Positions 1 through 9,364 are shown, counted from the first letter of the stretch. The stretch is 64,000 bases of DNA from Clostridiales bacterium (GCA_016342415.1 JAEIOD010000016.1:1-64000); one strand, 5' to 3'. Numbers and translations: made by a program. The notes: generated from the sequence alone by a model not told the origin.

Positions 1-18
1 TCACTACAATTATATCAT

Positions 19-57
19 AAAAAAAGTAGCGAAACCAGTGGAATCAATGGTTTGCCA
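19..57 (-). terminator. Intrinsic terminator downstream of lysC
   Basis: Read on the minus strand, an imperfect hairpin (GTGGC/AAACCA pairing with TGGTTT/CGCTAC, one bulge) is followed by seven T residues. It lies about 145 bases past the lysC stop and points the right way to end the lysA-lysC transcript. Positions 58-201 between it and lysC show no open frame or other element I can support. Confidence 0.6.
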
Positions 58-201
58 CTCTTAAAGTCATAATATTAAGTACTACATTTATTGATTTATG
101 TCAACATCTCTTAAGTTGGTGACATTGGTCGCTGATGACATCCTTTTTTTAGTGTAAGAATTTATATATTAAGGTGTGATGAAATAAAAAGTGTAGCCCT
201 T

Positions 202-1410
202 TTATTGTTCTAATTCATACGCTTTAGAAATGATTTCGATACTTCTTTGAACATCTGACTCAAGAATTGTATATGAAATACTGATTTCAGATGTTGTTAC
301 TTGATAGTAATTGATATTTTCTTCAGCAAAAAGTCTAAATATATTTGCGGCCACACCGGAATGGCTAACCATGCCAATACCGACTACAGAAAGTTTGACA
401 ATTTGGTCATTGGTGGTAATTTCGATGGTTTCCAATTCTTTTTTCATATTGCTGATGACTTCTTGAATTTCAATAACATCATTCTTTTCTGCTGTAAATG
501 AGACTGTGACATGACCATTATAAGGTGCTGCTATGGAAATCATATCAACATTAAGATTCTTACTCGCCAAATTCATAAAAAGATTCGCTATATTGGTTTG
601 CGAAAATGGCAGATGTTTTACTGAAGCCATAAGGCAGTTGTTATCTATCGAGACACCTGTAATTACTGTAGATTCCATAGTATTATTCCTTTCGATGATG
701 TGAGTACCCGGCAAAGTGGTATGACTTTTTCCAACATAAAGTGGCACTTTGAACTTATGTGCCATCTCAATGGCGCGTGTTTCTAACACATTGGCTCCTA
801 AACTGGCCATTTCCAACATTTCTACATAAGATATTGTATGTAGTTTCCTAGCTTTTGAATTGTACCTGGGATCAATCGTATAGATACCATCCACATCTGT
901 ATAGATTTCACACTTTGCCTTAAGAGAGGCAGCTAATGCAACTGCTGTCGTATCCGAACCACCTCGACCCAAAGTTGTAATATCTCCTGTAGCACTGATA
1001 CCTTGAAATCCTGCAACAACCACAATAGTACCCGCTTCTAAATGTTTTAAAATCAATTCCGATGCAATGGATTCAATTCGCGCTTTTGCATGGTGATCAG
1101 TGGTTTGAATACCTGCTTGAGCACCTGTCAAAGAGATGGCGTTACATCCCAGCTCCTTTAAAGCAGTTGAGAGTAAAGGAATAGTAACTTGTTCACCTGT
1201 AGCTAGAAGCATATCCAATTCTCTTTTAGAAGGAGTAGTACTTATTTCATGAATCATCTTTAAAAGACGATCAGTAGACTTACCCATTGCAGATACCACT
1301 ATAAGAAGCTGTTCACCCTGACAATGCCTGTCATTAATATTCTGTGCTATATTTTTTATTTGATCAATGGTGGCAACACTTGTACCACCAAACTTAAGTA
1401 CTGTTGTCAT
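202..1410 (-). CDS. lysC: Aspartokinase (aspartate kinase), lysine-pathway type
   Basis: Phosphorylates aspartate, the first committed step to lysine, threonine and methionine. The protein opens with the family signature KFGGTSVA, carries the GRGGSDTTA nucleotide/aspartate-binding motif near residue 150, and ends in paired ACT-type regulatory segments (about residues 255-400), so end-product inhibition is expected. I use the ATG at 1410 because AGGAGG sits just ahead of it, giving 402 residues; a frame-compatible TTG at 1425 lies inside the ribosome-binding region. The gene begins 8 bases after the lysA stop, so both are almost certainly on one lysine-riboswitch-controlled transcript. Its place beside lysA suggests the lysine-regulated isozyme. 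The exact inhibitor cannot be read from sequence. Confidence 0.93.
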   Translation of the reverse strand: MTTVLKFGGTSVATIDQIKNIAQNINDRHCQGEQLLIVVSAMGKSTDRLLKMIHEISTTPSKRELDMLLATGEQVTIPLLSTALKELGCNAISLTGAQAGIQTTDHHAKARIESIASELILKHLEAGTIVVVAGFQGISATGDITTLGRGGSDTTAVALAASLKAKCEIYTDVDGIYTIDPRYNSKARKLHTISYVEMLEMASLGANVLETRAIEMAHKFKVPLYVGKSHTTLPGTHIIERNNTMESTVITGVSIDNNCLMASVKHLPFSQTNIANLFMNLASKNLNVDMISIAAPYNGHVTVSFTAEKNDVIEIQEVISNMKKELETIEITTNDQIVKLSVVGIGMVSHSGVAANIFRLFAEENINYYQVTTSEISISYTILESDVQRSIEIISKAYELEQ

Positions 1411-1418
1411 ATGTCCTC

Positions 1419-2696
1419 CTAACAATCGAAGCGTATTAAATCATCATAAGTCTCTCTTTTTATAACGGTTCTGGCCGTTTGATTTTCAATCATGACCACT
1501 GCAGGTTTTGGTATTCGATTGTAATGACTGGCCATACTGTAATTGTATGCACCGGTGCTAGCCACTACTAAGAAGTCACCTTTTTTTACAGTTGGCAGTA
1601 AAATATCTTTGATTAAAACATCACCAGATTCACAACATTTCCCTGCGACAGTATAGAGTGTTTGGCTTGGTTGTGTCATTTTATTGCCCACACAAGCTTC
1701 ATATTCGGCTTGATAGAGGGCGGGTCTAATATTATCGGTCATACCTCCATCAACAAACAAATAATTTTTGCCGGATAAAGTAGTTTTAGTAAATCCTATC
1801 TCATAAATAGTTGAACCTGCATTTGCTACCAATAAACGACCAGGTTCAATCATCATCTTCTTGATTTTCAGGTTGTGTTTACTGATGTAACCGTAACATT
1901 GATTTAATAAATCTGTTAAGAATCCAAAGTCAGTGATGGGTTGATCTTTTGAATAATATACACCAAATCCACCACCTAGATTAAGTTCTGTCACATTCAG
2001 CTGGTATTTATGTTCCAATAATTTTATTTGATCTAACATCACAGCTGCCGCTTTTTCAAAAGAAGAAGCTTCGTGAATTTGAGATCCAATATGACAATGG
2101 AATCCTTTTAAGTTAATGTATTTTGAATCCACACAGCATTGAATTGCCTTATTTAAGTCGTATGACTCAAATGAAATACCGAATTTTGAGTCATCGTTTG
2201 CAGTTTGAATATACTCGTGTGTATGTGCTTCTATACCTGGATTGATTCGAATTAGAATGTTAACATGTTGATTCAAACTGTTGATATATTCAAGTTCCAT
2301 CAAGTTATCCACAACAATCCTATGAACCCCAGCATTTAGAGCCATATCGATTTCTTTTATGGACTTATTATTACCATGAAAATAAATGCGTTCCATGGGG
2401 AAGTTCGACGCCTTCGCGGTATGAAGTTCACCACCTGATACAACATCAAGCGCTAGATCCATTTCTTCAACCAAACTATATATGGCCTTTGATGAAAATG
2501 CTTTTGACGCATATAAAATTTCTGTTTCTAAAGTTTTATGTTTAAAAGAGTGTTTGAGTTTTTTGCATTGGTCCTTGATATAGTCACCGTCAATTACATA
2601 GAGGGGTGTTCCATAAGTTGATGCTAAGTCTGTTATGGAATGGTTGTTTAACTGCAACGTTTCATTTTCAATTGACATGTTACTAAAAAATTTCAT
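1419..2696 (-). CDS. lysA: Diaminopimelate decarboxylase
   Basis: PLP-dependent fold-type III enzyme that converts meso-diaminopimelate to lysine, the last biosynthetic step. Visible marks are YASKAF with the PLP lysine near residue 50, HCHIGSQ near residue 185, GGGFGVYY near residue 230, EPGR near residue 280 and the CESGD catalytic motif near residue 350. The ATG at 2696 is chosen because TTGGAGG precedes it; a longer reading would begin inside the upstream terminator hairpin. The 425-residue length is normal. It is the first gene of the lysA-lysC operon, and expression should be shut off by lysine through the leader at 2735-2945. Confidence 0.95.
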   Translation of the reverse strand: MKFFSNMSIENETLQLNNHSITDLASTYGTPLYVIDGDYIKDQCKKLKHSFKHKTLETEILYASKAFSSKAIYSLVEEMDLALDVVSGGELHTAKASNFPMERIYFHGNNKSIKEIDMALNAGVHRIVVDNLMELEYINSLNQHVNILIRINPGIEAHTHEYIQTANDDSKFGISFESYDLNKAIQCCVDSKYINLKGFHCHIGSQIHEASSFEKAAAVMLDQIKLLEHKYQLNVTELNLGGGFGVYYSKDQPITDFGFLTDLLNQCYGYISKHNLKIKKMMIEPGRLLVANAGSTIYEIGFTKTTLSGKNYLFVDGGMTDNIRPALYQAEYEACVGNKMTQPSQTLYTVAGKCCESGDVLIKDILLPTVKKGDFLVVASTGAYNYSMASHYNRIPKPAVVMIENQTARTVIKRETYDDLIRFDC

Positions 2697-2734
2697 TTGT
2701 GCCTCCAATAAGTTTTTCAGATTTACCCAGAAAT

Positions 2735-2768
2735 ACAAAAAACAGACATGCGTAAAAACATGCCTGTT
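2735..2768 (-). terminator. Riboswitch-controlled intrinsic terminator of lysA
   Basis: On the minus strand a 10-base-pair stem (AACAGGCATG with CATGTCTGTT) is followed by six T residues, about 40 bases before the lysA start. It lies directly downstream of the lysine aptamer, as expected for the off-state expression platform. The sequence between aptamer and stem (AACAGTCTTGAG on the plus strand) can form competing pairs with the aptamer 3' side. Confidence 0.85.
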
Positions 2769-2789
2769 AAAATAACAGTCTTGAGTTTA

Positions 2790-2945
2790 CCCAGCGTGAA
2801 ATAGCTCAACTAACATTTATTGGGTAATAAATGTTAGACAGTATTATGCATATTATACATAATCCCAACATACATGGTATGTTTCGGCGATTAACCCTTT
2901 CCATTTAGTACTCATTTTAATCGCGACCTCAGATGACACACAGTC
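2790..2945 (-). promoter_or_regulatory. Lysine riboswitch (L box) aptamer
   Basis: Read on the minus strand, the leader carries the conserved L-box segments in order: GAGGTCGCG, ATGAGTA, GGAAAGG, CGCCGAA, TGTTGGG, ACTGTC, then a long P5-type hairpin (AACATTTATT with AATAAATGTT) and GAGCTATTTC. The order and spacing match the lysine riboswitch family, and it stands before lysA-lysC. Lysine binding is expected to favour the terminator at 2735-2768. The outer P1 stem is the part I could place least well, so the ends are approximate. Confidence 0.9.
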
Positions 2946-2967
2946 TATTTAATTGATAATTAATGAA

Positions 2968-2996
2968 AGTATAAAGTATTCCAATTGTTTTGTAAA
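2968..2996 (-). promoter_or_regulatory. Sigma-A promoter of lysA-lysC
   Basis: TTTACA and TATACT are separated by exactly 17 bases on the minus strand, which puts transcription start near 2961, just upstream of the lysine aptamer. Confidence 0.8.
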
Positions 2997-3111
2997 CAAG
3001 TATTTTTATGATTTTCAATAAAAATGTGCTATATAACGATTAATTATTCTTTCAAATGATTAGTCTTAAGAAAAATGGTGTAAATATAAAGAATGGTAAA
3101 GGAGGTTATTT

Positions 3112-3465
3112 ATGAAAAAAATTTTAATTGTAGATGATGCAATGTTCATGAGAAGCACTTTGAAAATGATGTTGAGAAAAGAAAATTACGAAGTCGTTGG
3201 AGAAGCACAAAATGGCTTAGAAGCAATAGAGAAGTTTAAAACATTAAAGCCTGACATTGTTACACTTGATATTCATATGCCAGAGATGGGAGGCATCGAT
3301 ACACTTGAGATGATAATGAAGTTGGATTCTAATGCTAAAGTAGTTATGATTAGCGCTGCAGGAGATCAAAAGCATGTTTTAGATGCCTTGAAGTTAGGCG
3401 CTACCAATTTTATTATAAAACCGTTTTCAGAAGATAAAGTATTTCAAGTTATGAATAAAATATAG
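3112..3465 (+). CDS. cheY: Chemotaxis response regulator CheY
   Basis: Single-domain receiver of 117 residues that carries phosphate from CheA to the flagellar switch. It begins KKILIVDDAMFMRS with the acidic pair at residues 8-9, has the phosphoacceptor in TLDIHMPEMGG (Asp54) and the conserved lysine in FIIKPFSE near residue 104; the MFMR after the acidic pair is typical of CheY. TAAAGGAGG precedes the ATG. It is the first gene of a tight run with cheA and cheW (10-base gaps). No CheC, CheX or CheZ is visible in this operon, so dephosphorylation must be provided elsewhere. Confidence 0.92.
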   Translation: MKKILIVDDAMFMRSTLKMMLRKENYEVVGEAQNGLEAIEKFKTLKPDIVTLDIHMPEMGGIDTLEMIMKLDSNAKVVMISAAGDQKHVLDALKLGATNFIIKPFSEDKVFQVMNKI

Positions 3466-3475
3466 GAGGTATATT

Positions 3476-5503
3476 TTGGTAGCACATGATCCGATGATGG
3501 AAATGTATTTGTTTGAAACCAATCAATTGATTAATAAATTGGAACAGCTATGTATGGAGTCAGAAAAAAAACAAGATATATCTGAAGCTTTCGATGAAAT
3601 CTTTAGAATTATGCATACAGTAAAAGGTAATTCAATGATGATGTTACTAGAGGATATAGGAAAAGTAGCTCATCGTATTGAAGATTTATTTGATTACTTG
3701 AAAAAAGTTGAGTTATCAACGTCAGATATTGAAAAAGTATTGGACTATAATTTTGATGCCATTGATTTTTTTAAAGTAGAACTCGATAAATTGGAAAAAG
3801 GGGAGTTTGCGGATGGGCAATCAGATAATCTAGTAACTTCTATAGAGAAATATTTAAAGACTTTAAAAGAAGGTACTCCAACTCAAGATGAACCAATACC
3901 AAAGGTTAAAGAGACTCAAAGATATTTTATAGCACCTTCTAATACAATTAATAAAGTAGAGGAGGAGGGGGAAAATTTATTTTCAGCAAGATTATTTTTT
4001 GAAGTTGATGCACAGATGGAAAATGTCAGAGCCTTTTCCATTGCACATAATTTGAAAGACATAGTAGATAGTTTGGTTTTTATACCTGAAGATATCGTAG
4101 AAAATGAGATGAGTGCAGAATATATAAAAGCTGAAGGTTTCTATATGGTTGCCAAGTCGAATGAATCTAAGGTGATTATTGATGGCTTTTTCAAGGATTT
4201 GCCTTATATCGATCGTCATGAGTTTGAGTATCTAGATCAAGAAAAATATAATATGCTCATGACAGAAATTAGTGGTGTCCCAGAAGTCGTAGAAGAAATT
4301 GTAGTAACACAATCCGCTTCTGAAAAAACAGATGAAATAGTTCAAATAAAACAGAGCTTTATTAGTGTTGATGTCAATAAAGTGGATCAATTAATGGATC
4401 TTGTAGGAGAACTGGTTGTTGCTGAATCGATGGTCATTAATAATCAGGATTTGTCAGATTTGCAATTGAATAATTTTGAAAAGGCTTCTAGACAATTAAG
4501 ATTGGTAATAAATGAGATGCAAGATGTTATTATGTCTGTACGTATGGTACCTCTTACGATAACATTCCAAAAAATGAGTCGTATTGTTAGGGATATGAAG
4601 AAAAAAATTGGTAAAGAGGTCGTATTGGAACTTAATGGTGAAACTACTGAAGTAGACAAAAATGTTATTGAAAAAATTGGTGATCCACTGATGCATATTA
4701 TTAGAAATGCTGTGGATCACGGCATTGAAGATGAAGCCACTCGATTAGGTAGTGGAAAAGAAAGAGTGGGTAAAATAAGTTTGTCTGCAAAACATGTGGG
4801 TGGCAATGTTGTCATAAATGTCAAAGATGATGGTAAAGGATTAGACAAAGAGAAAATCTATGAAAAAGCTTTTGAAAAAGGCTTGTTAACGGATCCAATT
4901 GAAAGTTATTCAGACCAGGAAATATATGTGATGATTATGAATGCTGGATTTTCAACAAAATCTGAAGTCTCTGAGTTTTCTGGTCGCGGTGTTGGCATGG
5001 ATGTTGTCTCAAAAAATATTGATGCTTTAGGTGGTACAATTTTAATTGACAGTGAAAAAGGGAAAGGTTCAGAGATTTCGATACTGATACCTTTAACCCT
5101 AGCCATTGTTGACGGTATGATGATGAGAGTGGGAGAGTCGATATTCACTCTGCCGATTATGTCTATTAAAGAATCTTTTATAGTGGAACAGCATAAAGTC
5201 ATTAATGATCCTGAAGGTCAAGAAATGATTATGGTCAGAGGAGAATGTTATCCTTTAATTAGACTAAATGAACACTATGAAATTGAAGGAGATATAGAAA
5301 ATGAACAGGGCATTTTCGTGATGGTTGAACATGATGATAAACAAGTCTTATTATTTGCAGATGAGCTCATTGGAGAGCAACAAGTTGTGGTTAAGAGTTT
5401 ATCAAAGTATGTTAAAAAAGTGTCTGGTATTACAGGTTTTGCATTATTAGGTGATGGACGTATTAGTATGATATTGGATCCTTCAGGACTGATGATAGTA
5501 TAA
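3476..5503 (+). CDS. cheA: Chemotaxis histidine kinase CheA
   Basis: Kinase of the chemoreceptor array, 675 residues. Domains in order: an HPt (P1) domain with the phosphorylated His47 in the HTVKGN motif; a response-regulator-binding P2-like region (about 155-265); the P3 dimerisation helices (about 300-370); a GHKL ATPase with N box HIIRNAVDHGIED, DDGKGLD and the GRGVGMDVV lid motif; and a C-terminal CheW-like domain (about 545-675). The start is a TTG at 3476, five bases after AGGAGGT; no closer ATG fits. It is followed by cheW after 10 bases. All catalytic motifs look intact. Confidence 0.94.
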   Translation: MVAHDPMMEMYLFETNQLINKLEQLCMESEKKQDISEAFDEIFRIMHTVKGNSMMMLLEDIGKVAHRIEDLFDYLKKVELSTSDIEKVLDYNFDAIDFFKVELDKLEKGEFADGQSDNLVTSIEKYLKTLKEGTPTQDEPIPKVKETQRYFIAPSNTINKVEEEGENLFSARLFFEVDAQMENVRAFSIAHNLKDIVDSLVFIPEDIVENEMSAEYIKAEGFYMVAKSNESKVIIDGFFKDLPYIDRHEFEYLDQEKYNMLMTEISGVPEVVEEIVVTQSASEKTDEIVQIKQSFISVDVNKVDQLMDLVGELVVAESMVINNQDLSDLQLNNFEKASRQLRLVINEMQDVIMSVRMVPLTITFQKMSRIVRDMKKKIGKEVVLELNGETTEVDKNVIEKIGDPLMHIIRNAVDHGIEDEATRLGSGKERVGKISLSAKHVGGNVVINVKDDGKGLDKEKIYEKAFEKGLLTDPIESYSDQEIYVMIMNAGFSTKSEVSEFSGRGVGMDVVSKNIDALGGTILIDSEKGKGSEISILIPLTLAIVDGMMMRVGESIFTLPIMSIKESFIVEQHKVINDPEGQEMIMVRGECYPLIRLNEHYEIEGDIENEQGIFVMVEHDDKQVLLFADELIGEQQVVVKSLSKYVKKVSGITGFALLGDGRISMILDPSGLMIV

Positions 5504-5513
5504 AGAGGTTTTT

Positions 5514-5966
5514 ATGGAAAAAGAGTTGATTATAGAAGAAATAAGTGAAGAAGAAAAGTATTTGTTGTTTGCTATTGGAAACGATGTGTATGGTTTAGAC
5601 ATCAGATATGTAGAAGATATTATTGGTGTTCAAAACATTACTGTTGTACCTAAACAACCAAATTACGTAAAAGGCGTAATAAATCTAAGAGGGCAAATTA
5701 TGCCTGTTATAGATATCAGGATTAGATTTAATCAAAGTGAACGATTGTATGATGATAGGACTTGCATTGTTGTTATCAATGTATCCGATGCTGCTGTGGG
5801 TGTTGTTGTAGATCGAGTTCTAGAAGTGGTTAACATCCCAGAAATAACAGTACCACCTAGTTTTTCGGACACGAACCAGAATTTTATGACTGGTGTTGGA
5901 AATTATAATGATGGTGTTGTTTTATTAGTTGATTGTGAAGCGTTGCTTGAAGAAATAACGATATAG
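5514..5966 (+). CDS. cheW: Chemotaxis coupling protein CheW
   Basis: Single CheW domain of 150 residues that links CheA to methyl-accepting proteins. The sequence has the family features: YLLFAIGNDVYGLDI near the start, VVPKQPNYVKGVINLRGQIMPVIDI in the middle (residues about 46-70, with the NLRG turn) and a second beta-barrel half ending VLLVDCEALLEEI. AGAGG stands ahead of the ATG, and the next gene starts 8 bases after the stop. It should work with the CheA encoded just upstream and with the MCP at 18392, whose signalling tip is conserved. Confidence 0.93.
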   Translation: MEKELIIEEISEEEKYLLFAIGNDVYGLDIRYVEDIIGVQNITVVPKQPNYVKGVINLRGQIMPVIDIRIRFNQSERLYDDRTCIVVINVSDAAVGVVVDRVLEVVNIPEITVPPSFSDTNQNFMTGVGNYNDGVVLLVDCEALLEEITI

Positions 5967-5973
5967 GTGGTAT

Positions 5974-8900
5974 ATGGATAAACAATTATTAATTCATAAT
6001 AAAATACTGGATCATGGAAAAGATGGAGTTATAATCATCAACAAATTACATGATATTACATATGCAAATCGAAGTGCCCATGAGATATTGGAGACTGAAG
6101 TCTCTATTATTGATAAAAAAATTGGTGATGTATTTCGGATATATGATTACTATACTAAAGAAGATTATTCGGGACTCATTGAAAGTGTATTTAATACGCA
6201 TGAACCTACAGGTTTAAAAAAAGAAAGCGCCATTAGAACCTTTAAAGATAGATATATTTTCATTTCAGCTAGTATTTCGCCAATTATAGAAAATGAATTT
6301 GAAGGTGTTGTGATATTTTTTAAAGATATCATGCGGTTGAAAAACACAGAAAAGGAACTTACAAAATTCAGAAAAGCTTTTGAGAAAAGTATTGAATCGG
6401 TTATTATAACGGATAACAATTGGGTGATCGAATATGTTAACGAACGTGCAAAAACTAACTTCTGTGATTGTTATGAAAACAAACAATGTCATTTTTGGGA
6501 TATTGTTGATTATCAAATTACATTTGATGATAGAGATAGAATCTTAAGTATATTAGAAAAAAAAGACTATTGGATAGGAGAAATAAAGAAATCTGTAAAA
6601 AATGAAAGTTGGTTAAAAGTATCAATTATTGTTTTAAGAGATCTAGTTGGACAGATTATCAACTATGTAATATCTGAAGTGGATATAACTTATGAAAAAA
6701 CGTCTAAAAGACTTTTATTAAAAGAACGTAAAAGTTTGAGTACTATTATTGATAGTGCTCCTGTAGGCATGATGACTGTAACGCAAGACTATCAAGTGTT
6801 GCAAGTAAATGAAGAGTGTAGAACAATTTTGGGTATACCTCTTAAACGATCGGAGAATCTTCTTAAATTAGAAGAACAGTACAGTTGTTTAAAAAATATT
6901 TTAGATTTACTAGAACAAGTTATTGAAGATCATGAAAGCATCCGTAATTTTGAGTTTAGAATAAATGATGATGATGACAACAATAGACGGTGGATTAAGG
7001 CTCACGCAGAACCCGTCGAACTATCCGAACAGATGTGTATCCTTTTAATCTTTGAGGATGAGACGATAAAAAAAGAAATGGCTAAAACCATTGTAAGAAA
7101 TGAAAGGCAATTAAGATTTGTTACGGATCATATGCATGATACGATTACTCAAATATCAATGGGAGGCATCATAGAATACTGTAGTACCTCATATCAAATA
7201 CTTTTAGGGTATGATTCAGAGATGCTGAAGAATCATTTGATTTATGAAATAATTCATCAGGGAGATTTTGAAATTCTAAAGAGGATGATTTCAAAATGCG
7301 AGGAAACACGAACAAATGTGAAGTTTGAAATTAGATTTTTAAACAGTAAAAAGGAATCTGTATGGCTTGAAATCATGATGAAATATATAATGAATGATTT
7401 GAAAGCATCGCTTTTATTATTTGGTAGAGACGTTACACAAAGAAGAATTTCAGAACAAGAGATGATTCATTCAAAAGAAATTGCTGTAGCTGCCAATAAT
7501 GCAAAGTCAGAGTTTTTAGCAAATATGAGTCATGAGATCAGGACTCCTTTAAACGGAATCATTGGAATGGCAAATGTTTCATTGATGATTGAATCTGAAA
7601 AAAAACAAATAGACAATATCAATATGATCAAACATAGCGCCGAAAGTTTGTTAAGGATTATCAACAGCGTTTTAGACTTTTCGAAAATTGAAGCCGGTAA
7701 ACTGATTTTAGAAAATCATAGCTTTAATATGAAAAATGAAATTGATAAAATGAGTAAACCATTTTTAGTTCAAGCGGATCAAAAAGAAATTGAACTGAAT
7801 GTTGTTGTGGATCCTAAAATCAGCAATGTTTTGATTGGTGATCCTGTTAGGATGAACCAAATAGTAATTAATCTCTTAGGTAATGCTATAAAATTTACAG
7901 AGTTTGGTGTAGTAACTTGTCATGTGTCTCTTGAATCTGAAGATTCAAGCAAACAATGGATTATATTTGAAATTACAGATACTGGTATAGGAATTAAGGA
8001 TGAGCATAAGGGTAAAATATTTACGAGTTTTGCTCAGGCCGATGGATCAATTACAAGAAAGTTTGGTGGTACTGGTTTAGGTTTGAATATCACTAAAAAA
8101 ATAGTTGAAATGATGAAAGGTAAAATTCAGTTTACATCTAACTATGGAGAAGGTACATCATTCTTATGTAAATTACCATTTTTAAAAAGTCTGGATTCTC
8201 TTAATGAAGAGCGTAAGGAAAAAATTGTTGAAGCTGATACTGTTGGTGTAGGTTATAACATTTTGGTAGTTGAAGATGATGAAATTAATCAAAAGTTAGC
8301 TCAACGTTTATTAAAAAGAAAGGGATTTGGGATTACTCTTGCAAGTAATGGTCAAGAGGCTGTAAATATTTATGAAGCTGGTAGATTTGATCTGATTCTA
8401 ATGGATATTCAGATGCCGATTATGGATGGTATTACAGCGACTCAGAAAATAAGAGCACTAACGAACGAGAAGATTCCAATAATAGCATTAACAGCTTATG
8501 CAATAAAAGGTGATAGGGAGAAATTTTTAAGTAAAGGTATGGATGACTATATCTCTAAGCCTATAGATTTAGATGAATTTTATAAAATTTTGGAGAAACA
8601 TCTTAAACCAAAAAAAGAAGATGATTCATCTATTACAAGAATTTTAGATAAATTACAATCAGGTAATATGAGATCAAAAGATGATGAGTTTCATTTGATT
8701 ACAGCACATTTTGAGAAATTGAATATGCAACTCAAATATATTGCATCATCCATATCCAAGAAGCAATATGAGAAGTTAGAAGAGCGATGTTACGCCTTCA
8801 AAAATTATGTGACTTCTATTTCGTTAAATCATTTAAGAAAATTAATTTTTTCACTTGAGTTAGATATCAGAAAAGAAAATGATGAGAAAATATTGGAAAG

Positions 8901-8985
8901 TTTTAAATCAATAATTAATTATATTAATGAAAACAGTTCTGAAAAACTGAAAGGAGTAGAGGTAAATGAGAATATTAATAGCTGA
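5974..8985 (+). CDS. Hybrid histidine kinase: PAS domains, HisKA, HATPase, receiver, degenerate HPt
   Basis: Soluble 1003-residue sensor kinase with no membrane segment. About four PAS-like units occupy residues 10-490, some ending in the PAC-like pattern seen in DVTQRRISEQE. HisKA has the phosphorylated His520 in MSHEIRTPLNG, the ATPase has NLLGNAIKFTE, DTGIGI and GGTGLGL, and a receiver begins near residue 763 with VVEDDEIN and the acceptor Asp in LMDIQMPIMDG. The last 110 residues look like an HPt helical bundle, but the position of the phosphohistidine is Tyr940 in RCYAFKN. It lies 8 bases after cheW in the chemotaxis operon and overlaps the next receiver gene by 20 bases. The input signal is unknown; PAS domains suggest a cytoplasmic redox or ligand cue. 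Confidence 0.9.
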   Translation: MDKQLLIHNKILDHGKDGVIIINKLHDITYANRSAHEILETEVSIIDKKIGDVFRIYDYYTKEDYSGLIESVFNTHEPTGLKKESAIRTFKDRYIFISASISPIIENEFEGVVIFFKDIMRLKNTEKELTKFRKAFEKSIESVIITDNNWVIEYVNERAKTNFCDCYENKQCHFWDIVDYQITFDDRDRILSILEKKDYWIGEIKKSVKNESWLKVSIIVLRDLVGQIINYVISEVDITYEKTSKRLLLKERKSLSTIIDSAPVGMMTVTQDYQVLQVNEECRTILGIPLKRSENLLKLEEQYSCLKNILDLLEQVIEDHESIRNFEFRINDDDDNNRRWIKAHAEPVELSEQMCILLIFEDETIKKEMAKTIVRNERQLRFVTDHMHDTITQISMGGIIEYCSTSYQILLGYDSEMLKNHLIYEIIHQGDFEILKRMISKCEETRTNVKFEIRFLNSKKESVWLEIMMKYIMNDLKASLLLFGRDVTQRRISEQEMIHSKEIAVAANNAKSEFLANMSHEIRTPLNGIIGMANVSLMIESEKKQIDNINMIKHSAESLLRIINSVLDFSKIEAGKLILENHSFNMKNEIDKMSKPFLVQADQKEIELNVVVDPKISNVLIGDPVRMNQIVINLLGNAIKFTEFGVVTCHVSLESEDSSKQWIIFEITDTGIGIKDEHKGKIFTSFAQADGSITRKFGGTGLGLNITKKIVEMMKGKIQFTSNYGEGTSFLCKLPFLKSLDSLNEERKEKIVEADTVGVGYNILVVEDDEINQKLAQRLLKRKGFGITLASNGQEAVNIYEAGRFDLILMDIQMPIMDGITATQKIRALTNEKIPIIALTAYAIKGDREKFLSKGMDDYISKPIDLDEFYKILEKHLKPKKEDDSSITRILDKLQSGNMRSKDDEFHLITAHFEKLNMQLKYIASSISKKQYEKLEERCYAFKNYVTSISLNHLRKLIFSLELDIRKENDEKILESFKSIINYINENSSEKLKGVEVNENINS

Positions 8986-9364
8986 GGACGATTATGTAAG
9001 CAGAAAATTTTTATATAAATTTTTATCCACTTTTGGCGAATGCGATGTGACGGTAGATGGTATGGAAGCTATTGAAGTATTCTTATCTGCTTTGGAAAAC
9101 GGCAACTACTATGATTTGGTGTGTCTTGATATTATGATGCCGGAAGTTGATGGTGTAAAGGCGCTAAAAACGATTCGATTATTGGAGAAAGAAAGAGATA
9201 TACCAAAAGAAAATTGTAGTAAAATCATAATGACGACAGCATTGAATGATCCAGATGGGATTTTCAAAACCTATGAGTTAGGTTCTGAAGCTTATGCTGT
9301 TAAACCAATTGATACAGTAAAACTTGTTGAGGTTATGACAAAATTAGGTCTTATTGAAGTCTAG
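8966..9364 (+). CDS. Stand-alone receiver-domain response regulator
   Basis: A 132-residue receiver with no output domain. It shows the acidic patch in ILIAEDDYVSRKFL, the acceptor aspartate in CLDIMMPEVDG, the switch threonine in IIMTTALND and the lysine in YAVKPID. The ATG lies inside the 3' end of the hybrid kinase gene (20-base overlap) behind AAAGGAGTAGAGG, so translation is probably coupled and the kinase is the likely partner. The slightly long alpha2-alpha3 region resembles receivers that pair with hybrid kinases rather than CheY. It could act as a phosphate sink or bind another protein; the target cannot be seen. Confidence 0.88.
   Translation: MRILIAEDDYVSRKFLYKFLSTFGECDVTVDGMEAIEVFLSALENGNYYDLVCLDIMMPEVDGVKALKTIRLLEKERDIPKENCSKIIMTTALNDPDGIFKTYELGSEAYAVKPIDTVKLVEVMTKLGLIEV

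Noticed and set aside
1411-1425. Longer lysC start at the TTG 1425
   Set aside because: It would place the AGGAGG inside the coding region; the ATG at 1410 has ideal spacing.
3000-3105. Sigma-28 (motility) promoter before cheY
   Set aside because: TAAA is followed by ACGATTAA-like sequence at 13 rather than 15 bases and the GCCGAT core is not met.
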